Source: Kalaharituber pfeilii (lineage: Eukaryota > Ascomycota > Pezizomycetes > Pezizales > Pezizaceae). From it: a stretch of DNA of 64,000 nucleotides. A program made the translations under genes and the position numbers. The DNA lies in the NCBI GenBank assembly GCA_015179045.1, contig WHUZ01000036.1:248001-312000 (forward strand), in the 5' to 3' direction. Below the pieces are notes generated by a model. That model worked only from the letters and a program-made list of their open reading frames with translations. It did no database searches and was not told the DNA's origin. Of this stretch, positions 1-9,046 are shown one piece after another. Each line of letters starts with the position of its first letter. Within the stretch, counting starts at the first letter, position 1.

Positions 1-1743
1 GGGAAGTGGGTAGCGCTGGTGGGGAACGACATAAAGTCAGCGTTCAACCACGTCAGGAGGCAGAGAGTAGTGAGGCGGATAGAAAGGGTAGACGGGAATT
101 TGGCAGCGTTTGTGGATAACTTCCTGAGGCCAAACAGATGCGGGATCTCGTGGGACGGGAAGAGGAGAGCGGAATTTACCATGACAGACGGAGCCCCGCA
201 AGGGTCACCGATTTCGCCGGTGTTGTTTCTGGTGGGGGTGGCCCCGGTTGCCGAGAAGACGGGGGAGAGGGAGTTCACGAGATCATATGTGGACGACTTT
301 CACAGTGTGATTTCTGATAAGAGCTTGGTGGCTCTGAAGAGGAAGGTAAGGGAGCACAGGCGGGCGCTACGGAGGGACGCGGAAGAGGAGGGGTTCGAGA
401 TGGACGAGGACAAGGAGGAGACATTGGTGGTGGGAGTGAAGGGGCCGACATATAGACTGGTGGGGTTGCGGGTGGACTGGGAGTTGAAGTTCGACGAACA
501 TCACAGAAACAGACTGAACTTGGGAAAGGCGCTATGGGCCACGGCAGCGAGACTCCCCCGCTTGGCCCCGGAAAAAAGGAGACAGATTTACACCGGGGTG
601 GCGAGGACAGTGGCTATGTGGGGGGCGTGGGCGTGGTACGATTACGCACACGAGGCGCCGAGGGAAAAGAAAGTGAGGGAAATGGAAAAGTGGCAGTACA
701 AGGTGGCGAGAAGCATCACCGGGGCGCCATGGGGGACAAGACGCGACGTGGTAGAGGGACTGGCAAACCTAGAGTCTGTGGAGACATTTGTGAGATGGGA
801 GTCGACGAGAGTGGAGGCTAGGGCGATGAGGTTCGAGGAGGAGAGGATGAGAAAAGAGGACAAGGAGAAGGAGTACTTGAGGGGGTCCCTAGCGCACGGC
901 GCGGAAATGCCGTTAGCGGTACTCCCGTCCCTGCATCGAGGGGCAGAGAAAGAGGAGTGGGAGAGCCACATAAGACGAAACACGGAAGAGGGTTGGGTCC
1001 CGGTGTACACGGACGGGAGTCTAAGAGGAGGGAAAGCGGGAGCCGGAGCATGGTGGGGAACGAAGTCGGAGCCGTGGTACCTGGGAGAGGAGGCTACGGT
1101 GAACGATGCAGAGTTGGTGGCGATAAGCGAGGTGATGGGGTTGGTGGAGGGGGAGCTCCTGATTCTGACAGATTCGAAACACGCGATCAGGAGAATGAGG
1201 GCAGTGGCAAGAGGGGACACAGCACACGACGGCGTGACGTACAAGCTGAGAAAAGCGTGGGAGGAGAGGGTGGGGAGGGGCGACCTGGATGTGGCGGTAA
1301 TGTGGGTGAAGGCACACGTAGGCATAGAAGGGAATGAGGGGGCAGACAGGACGGCGGGGTGGGGAACGGCGCTACAATATAAGACGGAGGTGGTCACGGA
1401 GGCGGGTCAGAGACAGAGAGCCAGGAGGGAGAGAGCGGAAGAGAGAAACAGGCTAGGCTTGGCTTACAGACCACTAGAAAGAGCGGCCAGGGAAATAGGA
1501 CGCCTAGCAGGGCTTCTGGGTGGGAAGGGACTGAGGGCGTGGAGGTGGAAGATCGGCGAAGGGGATGGTCCAGAATGCAGATGGTGCGGAGAAGACGAGG
1601 AGACGACGGACCACCTCTTAAGGGCGTGCAGGGTGTGGAGGAGGAGGTGGCCAGGGGGTAAGGAGCACGTAAGGCGTCCACCGAAGAGGGGGGAAGGGGA
1701 GAGAGACCAGATAAGAGTGCTATTGGAGATGTTGGGAGAATAA
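1..1743 (+). CDS. LINE ORF2 C-terminal part: reverse transcriptase, RNase H, zinc finger (5' cut by window)
   Basis: Polymerase of a Tad-like LINE, which would copy its RNA at the nicked target and degrade the RNA template. The frame is open from base 1, so the start lies outside the window; there is no stop for 580 codons. Visible blocks: the DIKSAF palm motif (about 28-45), QGSP (about 199-210), the YVDD catalytic motif (286-297), then RNase H with YTDGS (1006-1020), DAEL (about 1104), TDSK (about 1168) and VKAHVG..N..AD (about 1306-1350), so all acidic RNase H residues are present. A CX2C...H...C finger (about 1576-1630) closes the protein. Codon use is strongly G-rich (GGG, GAG, AGG), unlike the related ORF2 at 42-45 kb. 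This copy looks coding-competent over the visible part. Confidence 0.93.
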   Translation, partial: GKWVALVGNDIKSAFNHVRRQRVVRRIERVDGNLAAFVDNFLRPNRCGISWDGKRRAEFTMTDGAPQGSPISPVLFLVGVAPVAEKTGEREFTRSYVDDFHSVISDKSLVALKRKVREHRRALRRDAEEEGFEMDEDKEETLVVGVKGPTYRLVGLRVDWELKFDEHHRNRLNLGKALWATAARLPRLAPEKRRQIYTGVARTVAMWGAWAWYDYAHEAPREKKVREMEKWQYKVARSITGAPWGTRRDVVEGLANLESVETFVRWESTRVEARAMRFEEERMRKEDKEKEYLRGSLAHGAEMPLAVLPSLHRGAEKEEWESHIRRNTEEGWVPVYTDGSLRGGKAGAGAWWGTKSEPWYLGEEATVNDAELVAISEVMGLVEGELLILTDSKHAIRRMRAVARGDTAHDGVTYKLRKAWEERVGRGDLDVAVMWVKAHVGIEGNEGADRTAGWGTALQYKTEVVTEAGQRQRARRERAEERNRLGLAYRPLERAAREIGRLAGLLGGKGLRAWRWKIGEGDGPECRWCGEDEETTDHLLRACRVWRRRWPGGKEHVRRPPKRGEGERDQIRVLLEMLGE

Positions 1744-1911
1744 AGAAGGGGGGTGACGGGGAGGAGGAAGGGGGGGGGGGGGGGGGGGGGGGGTGGGAGG
1801 GGTTTTTCAGTTCAAGGTGTTAAGTAATCGTCTAGAGTTAGCAGCCACGGCATCGCCATAGCCCTTAGGGCGGTATGCGATTAATGACATAAAAAAAAAA
1901 AAAAAAAAAAA
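1..1911 (+). mobile_element. Tad-like LINE (tail-1 family), 3' part
   Basis: The 3' portion of a non-LTR retrotransposon that runs off the left edge of the window. It comprises the end of ORF2 (stop at 1743), a short 3' UTR with a run of 24 G (1770-1793), the tail-1 hairpin (1852-1881, ATCGC paired with GCGAT) and poly(A) to 1911. The hairpin and the order of domains match the nearly complete LINE at 38.6-45.6 kb. The target-site duplication cannot be checked because the 5' end is missing. Confidence 0.92.
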
Positions 1912-1931
1912 TACGAATGACCCGGCACATA

Positions 1932-2001
1932 CTCCCTCCTTCAAAATGTATTGGAACGGCTGACTAATTATGCGCTAGTCAGCACTTTTTGAAGGAGCGA
2001 G
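1932..2001. mobile_element. 70-bp Stowaway-like MITE
   Basis: A tiny inverted-repeat element between two TA dinucleotides (1930-1931 and 2002-2003). The left end reads CTCCCTCCTTCAAAATG and the right end is its imperfect complement CACTTTTTGAAGGAGCGAG. CTCCCTCC next to TA is the classic Stowaway/Tc1-mariner signature. There is no coding capacity. Confidence 0.6.
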
Positions 2002-2167
2002 TATACATCAGGCGCAATGCAATAGCACCAGCAGAACAAGGATTAGTAAACCCACGGAAAAGCATCATCTATTTAATGGTTCATATTCACCCTCTCCTAG
2101 ACCTCACCAGTGGCCAGCACGACAGACTTTAACCATCACTCATTTCTCCCACACACCTTTACTTGTA

Positions 2168-2477
2168 TACCAGCAAAAAAATACGGGAATTCTAGGGGGT
2201 GTCGACAGGGGCGGTGAAGTGGCCTGTGGGTTGTAGGATAGTGTAATGAGGGAGTGGGATCAACTGAGTGCAGACACTAGTACTAGTACTTCCTTTCGCT
2301 TCTAGAGAGCACGCCTAGAGGTATAGGTTGCCGGAATTGCTGCGAATAGAGGACACGCGAAATGCAGTGGTAGCAATTCCTCTATTTACCTCTTGAATAT
2401 TTAACTCAAACCTGGCGTTGTTCTCTGGCCCAAAGTCCTGTCGACACCCCCCGGTTGTTCCAGTATTTCTGCTGGTA
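2168..2477. mobile_element. inverted-repeat element (MITE), about 310 bp
   Basis: About 43 bp at 2166-2208 (TATACCAGCA ... GGGGGTGTCGACAGG) recur inverted at 2437-2479. The outermost bases allow a TA duplication. No ORF is present. The superfamily is unclear; Tc1/mariner is possible from the TA flanks. Confidence 0.5.
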
Positions 2478-2479
2478 TA

Positions 2480-2960
2480 GACAGTGTATAGCGACAGGGG
2501 CATTGACAGCGCCTGAGAAAGAACGTTCGGCCAGGCTGGCCTGAATACCCCCCCTTCTCCAGCTAGCCTGGCCCAATTTTCTTTCGGCTGGCCTCATCAA
2601 CAAGGGAGCAACCAGTCTAGATACCGGGGGTTTTCCAAGTTCCCCAGTTAATTACTGTCGCTGTCAGTCCAGTACTGCGCCCCCGGGTTCGAATCCAGCT
2701 GATCTCTCTATTAATTCTTTACGAACCAAGATGTGCAAGCTCGCAGAGATCGCCACTGCAGATTCTCAAGAGGGATGTAAATTTGCAATACACTGAAATA
2801 AGGCCGATTGTAAATGCAAATTGCAGCTGAAGACAAAACCGAAGCATTCTTTGATTTGCTTAAGCTGCATGAGCACCATGGTAATTATGATATATGATAG
2901 TTACTATTACTCCATCCCTACCACTAGCAGGTTTACGTAAGTAATTAAAATGTATAACAG
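2480..2960. other. no gene seen
   Basis: About 480 bp without a credible ORF. A perfect Pol III B-box string (GGTTCGAATCC) lies near 2686-2700, but no tRNA fold or A box accompanies it. The rest looks single-copy within the window. Confidence 0.5.
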
Positions 2961-3161
2961 TTTTTTTTTTTTTTTTTTTTTTTCTTTTTTTTCACGTAAC
3001 CCCGCTTGCAGCTGTTCGCCATGGCAGGGTCCCTAGACCGAACTCCTTATGGCCCGGAGACAGGCACCTGTGCAACTACCTACAAAATCGTCCCCTGTAA
3101 AAGCATACAACAATATCACGACTTCAGTGGTGCAGAGGAAACACAAAGTGAAAGCCCAAAA

Positions 3162-3551
3162 TCAAGCAGTCATGTACACCTCCTCCACATCCCACCCTTT
3201 CCCCTTTCTGTCTACCTTTGTAATTCTATCCCAGTCATACAGGCATGAATTGTACCACTTGCCTGACAACCTTACCTTTACTAGTGTTTCGCTATCCAAT
3301 TCTACCTCCCCCTCTAGGTAGATAACAACGGCGCTAGCCTTCTTTCCCTCCCTCCTCTCTTTCTTCACCAACCATCTTGCTGCAACAATCTTTCCTATCC
3401 ATGAGTTTGCATTCTCCATCCAATCTCTTACTTTCCCGAGTTTCTTTGTTACCGCAATTCCATATACTATGATCACATGACTAGATTGCGGGAGTGTCCT
3501 TTTCTTTGGGGTTGGCTTCGGAGATGGTGCTGGAGATGGTTTCTTGGACAT
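3162..3551 (-). pseudogene. half-LINE A ORF1 fragment (RRM-like domain)
   Basis: A 129-codon remnant aligned by eye with the C-terminal half of the complete family-A protein at 6338-7288. It has the Ser/Pro/Lys-rich linker, then IIVYGIAVTKKLGKVRDWME, ASAVVIYLEGEVE and VRLSGKWYNSCLYDWDR. The start is internal, and the N-terminal two fifths are missing or scrambled upstream. It is not expected to be functional. Confidence 0.75.
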
Positions 3552-3677
3552 TTTCTGCTTGGGGGGACTGGCACTCTATCCTTTCACTTGTTTGGACTAG
3601 ATAGCAGTAGACTTTGTTCGGCTTTTGAGTGGTACTACTGGAGGTCGGTCAGAATTGTCCCCTTCTGGGGGTGTGCC

Positions 3678-3733
3678 TTTTTTTTTTTTTTTTGTCACGT
3701 GACCCCGCATGCGGCTGTTCGCCATGGCAGGGC
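3678..3733 (-). mobile_element. tail-2-only insertion
   Basis: Poly(T) followed by TCACGTGACCCCGCATGC and GCCATGGCAGGG, i.e. an inverted LINE 3' tail with nothing upstream. It sits inside the family-A copy. No clean duplication is visible, and adjacent host sequence is deleted. Confidence 0.7.
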
Positions 3734-3895
3734 AACTTTGGCACCTATGGGCGTGGTTTTCGGTGCTGGGCTGCATGTATAACCGTTTAAGCTCGATCAA
3801 TATATGCCTTGTAATAATCTCAATACATAGCAGCATACGAGCTGACGTCTGTAGTCACAATGAGCTCGCAATTCAAATGTCCATATTGTTTCAGC

Positions 3896-3945
3896 TTTTT
3901 TTTTTTTAATCAACACTCGCGTGCCGCCCTAAGGGCTATGGCGAG
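3896..3945 (-). mobile_element. tail-1-only insertion
   Basis: About 50 bp: poly(T), ATCAAC, then the complete tail-1 hairpin (3916-3945; stem ACTCGC/GCGAGT, inner GCCC/GGGC). It is flanked by TGTTTCAGC at 3887-3895 and 3946-3954, a perfect 9-bp duplication. Confidence 0.85.
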
Positions 3946-4127
3946 TGTTTCAGCCTTTGGGAGGTACAATATTAATAAGATAATAATATGTTGAGCAGCG
4001 TCTCTGCATGTATTTCCTTTTCTTTTTCGGAGATGCTAGCCTATGTCCGGAATCTACTATTATTTCCCTTCAATACCCAGTGGGACTACTTGAGCTACGT
4101 TGGGTTTTCATATTAGAGTACAGGAAT

Positions 4128-4184
4128 ATCGCCATAGCCTATAAGGCGGCAAGCGATAACTGATATAAAAAAAAAAAAAAAAAA
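4128..4184 (+). mobile_element. tail-1-only insertion
   Basis: A hairpin (4128-4157) with outer stem ATCGC/GCGAT and inner stem GCCT/AGGC, then poly(A). It is flanked by AGTACAGGAAT at 4117-4127 and 4185-4195, a perfect 11-bp duplication. It inserted exactly at the head of a satellite unit. Confidence 0.87.
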
Positions 4185-4187
4185 AGT

Positions 4188-4316
4188 ACAGGAATCGCGG
4201 CCACTCGTCGTAAGTGCAGCTGGTTACGCCTCGCGCCAGATTGAACCCAGTCGCAGTTGATATAGCTTGGACCTATGCTAAAGGGCCGAGGTGCCACCTC
4301 ATCCTGCAACCTGAGC
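4188..4316 (+). repeat. satellite 'head' sequence
   Basis: Begins ACAGGAATCGCGGCCACTCG and continues through CCTCGCGCC.GATTGAACCC to ACCTGAGCTCAAC. The same ~130-bp head precedes the 57-bp repeats at 14,821 and 29,013 and, inverted, at 59,052-59,238. The minus strand contains GGTTCAATCC, close to a Pol III B box. Confidence 0.75.
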
Positions 4317-4560
4317 TCAACTTAACAAGTATGACAGGTCTCCCTCGCCAGCACTGAATTTGATAGATATGACAGGTCCAGTCTGATGGCGTGAGATGAG
4401 GCAGAATGAGTGCAATTTGACAGGTTTGGCAGGCCCTGTTCGGCGGCGTGAGATGAGCCAGAATGAGCTGAATCTTACACGAATCGTAGGCCAGGGCTCT
4501 CGGTATGAGATGATGCAGAATGAGCTGAATCTCACACGACCCGATGGCATGAGATGAGGT
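4317..4560 (+). repeat. about 57-bp satellite array (short)
   Basis: Four degenerate monomers built on GATGAGGCAGAATGAGCT and GAATTTGACAGGTATGGCAG. They belong to the same satellite as the arrays at 15.3-17.1, 28.5-36.1, 48.9-50.4 and 56.0-56.6 kb. Confidence 0.8.
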
Positions 4561-5205
4561 AGAAGCTCTTCCAGACTTGCAATGGCATCATCCGCAATAA
4601 TTGCAAAGCTAAGTACGAGCCCAGCAGACTGTAATCCAGTTATACACTAGTGAAACTGACCAGGTGAAATATCAGCATTCATTACTTCCATATAATGACT
4701 TCACATATACTATCGGACTTGCAGGTATCTGGATTTGGAACTCGTGAAAAAATTTTTTTTTCACTGCATATTGCTTTCTTATTGCATGTCTTACATTACT
4801 ATCATGTGTATTGAAATTAGAGAAAACCTGTGGCAGGAGTAAGTCACAAGCAGAGAGTTATAAGCTAAACCTGCAGTATAGATAGCTATACTTTGTATAA
4901 GTGTCAAAGGAATCATATAAACCTCTATCAAATATTTATATACTGAATTTTCTGTCTATTATCTAGAGTTTCAATAAGTAGACTTAAACCTAAGTTATAT
5001 CTTTCTAGGTTTCACCTCCCAATAGAAATTTCTGACATATAAAATAATTACTTAAATCTGAGATTTTTAGTACTATAGTGCAGAGTCTTAGAGACTCAAT
5101 ATTATATACAGGCTCTTAAGTATTATAAAGAAGTAGCAGTTTCGAAAAAATATTATAGCTAAAGCCAAGTAGTAAAGAAGAGCAGGCAAAAGGTAAGTGA
5201 TGAAC
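4561..5205. other. AT-rich stretch, no gene seen
   Basis: About 650 bp, AT-rich, with no ORF over 60 codons and no repeat recognised elsewhere in the window. Confidence 0.5.
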
Positions 5206-5215
5206 TTGTAAGTTG

Positions 5216-5252
5216 CCCTGCCTTGGCGAACAGCTGTATGCGGGGTCACGTG

Positions 5253-5280
<28 letters not shown>
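5216..5280 (+). mobile_element. tail-2-only insertion
   Basis: CCCTGCCTTGGCGAACAGC ... GCGGGGTCACGTGA, then 27 A. It is flanked by the perfect 10-bp duplication TTGTAAGTTG (5206-5215 and 5281-5290). The whole element is 38 nt of tail plus poly(A). Confidence 0.9.
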
Positions 5281-5283
<3 letters not shown>

Positions 5284-5306
5284 TAAGTTGAAGGTAAAAT
5301 TAGGAT

Positions 5307-5844
5307 TTTTTTTTTTTTTTTTTTTTTTGTTTTATTTCACGTAACCCCGCTTGCAGCTGTTCGCCATGACAGGGTCCCTGGACCGAAGTCCTTATGGCCC
5401 GGAGACAGGCACCTGTGCAACTACCTACACATTCGACCCCTTGTAAAAAGACACAAAGATACCACTACTTCGGTGATGCGGAGGAAACACAAAGCGAGAG
5501 CCCAATGTCCCATGAGAACAACCAAGCACGAATACCCAAATATCCCCCCAGACAATCAAGCAGTCATGTCCATCTCCTCCACATCCCTCTCCTTCCCCTT
5601 TCCGTCCACCTTTGTAGTTCTGTCCCAGTCATATAGGCACGAGTGGTGCCATTTGTCTGATAACCGTATCTTCGCTGGTGTTTGACTATCTGATTCTACC
5701 TCCCCCTCTAGGTAGATAATAATTGAGCTAGTCTTCTTTCCCTCCCTCCTTTCTTTATTCACCAACCATCTTGCCACGACAATCCTCCCCATCCACGGGT
5801 TCGCCTTTTCCATCCAATCTCTTACTTTCCCAAGTTTCTTCATC
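5307..5844 (-). mobile_element. half-LINE family A, 5'-truncated copy
   Basis: Poly(T), tail-2 (5337-5373), 3' UTR and the end of ORF1 on the minus strand. It is flanked by the perfect 13-bp duplication GTAAAATTAGGAT (5294-5306 and 5845-5857). Truncation occurred within the RRM coding region. Confidence 0.9.
5556..5843 (-). pseudogene. half-LINE A ORF1 C-terminal fragment
   Basis: 95 codons matching the last third of the family-A protein: KKLGKVRDWMEKANPWMG, SSIIIYLEGEVESD, WHHSCLYDWDR and the acidic end EEMDMTA. The apparent ATG arises at the truncation point and is not a true start. The C-terminus ends shortly after the RRM with no zinc knuckle, as in the full copy. Confidence 0.8.
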
Positions 5845-6159
5845 GTAAAATTAGGATACTGCTAGTATCTTAATTCTTTCTAACTAATAGTGATTACTAA
5901 GGTTTATAACATGAGCACCCATCATATATGACTCATCAACAAGTAATAATATGACTATCATTCAATGAATCCAACAGGCCAGGCCAGGCCAGGCCAACCG
6001 TAGGCCTGGACTGGCCTGGACCGTGAAATTCTGGGCCTGGCCTGGCCTGAACAATCAGGCCAGGCCGTGAGGGCCGCCTGGATCGGCCCAGGCGGCCTGA
6101 AACAATCAGGCCAATCAGGCCGGTCCAGGCCATTCAGGCCGGTTCAGGCCATTCAGGCC

Positions 6160-7527
6160 TTTTTTTTTTTTTTTTTTTTATTTTCACATAACCCCGCTTG
6201 CAGCTGTTCGCCATGGCAGGGTCCCTGGACCGAGATCCTTATGGCCCGGAGACAGGCACCTAAAAACAAACAACAACTCACTATATACACCGACATTCAA
6301 AAGGGAATAGAGGAAATAAAACCCATGAGACAACCCGCTATGCCGTCAAGTCCATTTCCTCCACCTCCCTCCCCTTCCCCTTTCTGTCCACCTTTGAATT
6401 TCTATCCCAGTCATACAGGCACGAATCGTACCACTTGCCTGACAACCTTACCTTCGCTGGTGTTTGACTATCCGATTCCACCTCCCCCTCCAGGTAGATG
6501 ACAACCGAGCTAGCCTTCTTTCCCTCCCTCCTCTCTTTCTTCACCAACCATCTTGCCGCAACAATCTTTCCCATCCATGGGTTCGCATTCTCCATCCAAT
6601 CTCTTACTTTCCCGAGTTTCTTTGTCACCGCAATTCCATGTACTACGATCGCACGACCGGATTGCGGGAGTGTCCTTTCCTTTGGGATTGGCTTCGGAGA
6701 TGGTGCTGGAGATGGTTTCTTGGACATTTTCTGCTTGGGGGGACTGGTACTCTGTCCCCTTTTTGCTTTTTTGGATCGGGAAGCGGTGGACTTTGTTCGG
6801 CTTTCTGGTGGCGGCGCTGAAGGTGGGTCCGATTTGTTCCCTTTCGGGAGTGTGCTTGGCGGAATGTTTTGGGAGATGACTGCTGCATAAGATAGCTTTG
6901 GTGGTATCTCCGGATCAGTCTGTGATTCCCCTTCCTTTGAGGGTTTCCTCAGGTGCATATTATGTATTTCGGTGCATGATTCCGTCTTCACCGCTAGTGC
7001 AAGAGCAGCAATGACGCGATGCACACTCCTGATTTCACACAGGAACCTGTCTGTTGGTTCAAAGTTTGGTCTTGTCTTCTGGTCTTTTATGCAAGCATAT
7101 ATGTGTTCGATGACATCCCCCACGGCATCAAGCATATCGGACATATTGACTCCGCCGAGCCGATCTGCGATAGACTTGTTCAGTGGGGCCTCGAGACGGG
7201 TACTCTTGGCCAGAGTTGTTTTGGCACCTACGGGCATGTTTTTTGGTGCCGGGCTGCCCAATGCCATGAATCTATTGGTCGGATCCATGGTGGGAATGCC
7301 AAGAAGTCAGGGATGGTGGTGTGCTGGCAACGGAGTAAGGAGCTGAAAATTTCCTCAAAACTTAACCCCCAAGGGGGAAACTTGAGGAGTTGGGTTTTTT
7401 GGAATAAAAATTAGATCTAAAGACTCAGCGCACTGAGAGCTTTCGATCTATGTAGGTTTCGCTGGGGGGGACGCTGTGGTTGCGGAGTGGCTTCCGAGCG
7501 CTCGTCCTGTCGAAGTGGTTGTCGCTG
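6160..7527 (-). mobile_element. half-LINE family A, full-length copy
   Basis: A 1.37-kb retroelement on the minus strand: about 240-nt 5' UTR, a single ORF (6338-7288), 3' UTR, tail-2 (6184-6221) and poly(A). It is flanked by the perfect 14-bp duplication AGGCCATTCAGGCC (6146-6159 and 7528-7541). There is no ORF2 and no space for one. The 5' end (ACGAGCGCTCGGAAG...) agrees with the 5' ends of the copies at 24,936 and about 58,920, so this looks like a full-length unit rather than a truncated LINE. Confidence 0.9.
6338..7288 (-). CDS. ORF1-like RNA-binding protein of half-LINE A
   Basis: A 316-residue protein, intact from ATG (7288) to stop. N-terminal half (1-130): MDPTNRFMALGSPAPKN, then a helical segment (GGVNMSDMLDAVGDVIEHIY) of unknown role. 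Middle (about 130-205): Pro/Ser/Lys-rich and basic, likely disordered and nucleic-acid binding. C-terminal (about 205-300): an RRM-like alpha/beta domain, as in fungal LINE ORF1 proteins, with IVVHGIAVTKKLGKVRDWME, IVAARWLVKKERREGKKASS, VVIYLEGEVES and VRLSGKWYDSCLYDWDR. Fungal LINE ORF1 normally continues into CCHC zinc knuckles; here the protein ends 25 residues after the RRM without any Cys knuckle. The inferred role is to coat the element RNA and deliver it to a LINE reverse transcriptase supplied in trans. Confidence 0.8.
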   Translation of the reverse strand: MDPTNRFMALGSPAPKNMPVGAKTTLAKSTRLEAPLNKSIADRLGGVNMSDMLDAVGDVIEHIYACIKDQKTRPNFEPTDRFLCEIRSVHRVIAALALAVKTESCTEIHNMHLRKPSKEGESQTDPEIPPKLSYAAVISQNIPPSTLPKGNKSDPPSAPPPESRTKSTASRSKKAKRGQSTSPPKQKMSKKPSPAPSPKPIPKERTLPQSGRAIVVHGIAVTKKLGKVRDWMENANPWMGKIVAARWLVKKERREGKKASSVVIYLEGEVESDSQTPAKVRLSGKWYDSCLYDWDRNSKVDRKGKGREVEEMDLTA

Positions 7528-7743
7528 AGGCCATTCAGGCCGGTTCAGGCCGACCAGGCCATTTACGTAAATTCAAGCGATTTTGGAATTTAACCCAGGT
7601 GAATTAGATTTTAATAGTCCTGGATATTTCCACTATCAGAAATTGACAGTTGCGCATCAGGTATCATCATCGAAGAATTGAGTCCAGTCTGGTGTATTAT
7701 CTGGAAGGTCCATCATTTCTAAAATATTTCTTAGTATATATAC

Positions 7744-7783
7744 ATCGCCATAGCCCATAGGGCGGAAAGCGATTAATGAGGTG

Positions 7784-7812
<29 letters not shown>
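7744..7812 (+). mobile_element. tail-1-only insertion
   Basis: A hairpin (7744-7773; ATCGC/GCGAT, GCCC/GGGC), then TAATGAGGTG and about 30 A. It is flanked by the perfect 12-bp duplication TAGTATATATAC (7732-7743 and 7813-7824). Confidence 0.9.
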
Positions 7813-7814
<2 letters not shown>

Positions 7815-7895
7815 GTATATATACTTGAATACAAAGTGTGATACATACTTGACAAAAGTCGTAGACCGCTGCTGTTTAAAATTCTAGATATACGG

Positions 7896-8304
7896 TGTGG
7901 TGGTAACCACGGTACCGATGGAAAGAATAAGGCAATACGCGGGCCGGAGCGATACTCAGCGGTAGGGCCACATGATGACACATGGGAAGAAAATTATGAT
8001 TAAGAAGCGAGATATGTATGTATAGGCTCAGTTGGAAGGCGAAGGTGGTCTATAAATTGTATGTAGATAGGACTGTGGAAGCAGGCAAGCAAGCAGCTAC
8101 GGACATGGATACAGACAGACACGGATACATGGAGACATACACGGAGATATACAGACATGGACAGATATGGACACGCACAGACAAGACAATTGAAGACTCT
8201 TTTCTTGACATCTGATTATTGAGGCCGCCTTTGAGGCTTCGTTCCGCCAGCTCTAGATACCGGTACCCGTGCGAAACAGTGGATGCTGTTGAGCCGTCAT
8301 CACA
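7896..8304 (+). repeat. 5' LTR of the gag-protease element
   Basis: 409 bp beginning TGTGGTGG and ending CATCACA. The interior contains imperfect repeats of ACAGACACGGATAC-like units around 8100-8180. Confidence 0.9.
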
Positions 8305-9046
8305 TTGGTCCCTTCGACCGGAGAGCTGTGACTGCAGAATGAGACCTATTGGCAAATTTGACTATCTACAACCCTCAGGACTCGCAAGACTTTACACGAT
8401 GATGGCATCATCGGTTTGGACACCTTTCATTATCTGCTCGCTTATAGCAGTAAAACTAAAAATTGAGTTGAGTTTCGGCCCGGCTATCATGGATTCTATC
8501 ATATGCAAACTACCTTTACAGCTTCAACCTTTAGAGATGATGTCAATATTTATGTGCTACGTTGTCATCAGGTTAACTATGAGGATTGAGCAATTGGTGG
8601 ATCCAGACAGGTATATAAAGACAGCAGGAATGCCAGACTTGAACGCATCATCAGCACACGCAGCATCAGCACACGCATCAACACACGCATCAACACACGC
8701 ACCATCATTCGCAGCATTCGCCTCAGACAGATCATTCAGACAGACAACGCAGACCTCGCTCGCAGCAGACTCGCAATTGACCTCTTCTTCGGACTCTTCT
8801 TTGACCTCGCTCCTCTCTACAAGACCTTTCTTTCTAGACCAGACAATTCGCAAGACCAAACCGCTTTTATCTTCAGCAACACGGACCCTTAGGATAACTC
8901 GCCGCTTTGGCCATAGACCTCGCAACAGACCTCGCAATACAACTCGCAACAAGACAACTCATAGAAAACGACTTCAGGACGCTCAGCAAGAGTTCTTTCA
9001 GCAACAGAATCAATTACTTATAGCAATCAGTAGTTTAATAGCAAAA

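Larger units (their letters stand above)
2961..3774 (-). mobile_element. half-LINE family A, truncated and rearranged copy
   Basis: A minus-strand retroelement. Poly(T) starts at 2961, followed by tail-2 (2992-3030), 3' UTR and the RRM part of ORF1. The flanks carry ATGTATAAC(A/C)G at 2950-2960 and 3775-3785, an 11-bp duplication with one mismatch. Upstream of 3678 it is interrupted by a tail-2 insertion. Beyond that the sequence jumps to an N-terminal part of ORF1, so an internal stretch was lost. Confidence 0.8.

Noticed and set aside
1921..2010. Retroelement 3' duplication for the first LINE
   Set aside because: The element's 5' flank is outside the window, so TACGAATGACCC cannot be tested as a duplication.
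2640..2760. tRNA gene suggested by a perfect GGTTCGAATCC B box
   Set aside because: The T-stem does not pair (CCGGG against CCAGC), there is no A box at the right distance and no acceptor stem.
8219..8398. gag start at 8219
   Set aside because: This ATG lies inside the 5' LTR; the frame is open there by chance. A start at 8399 or 9047 is more plausible.
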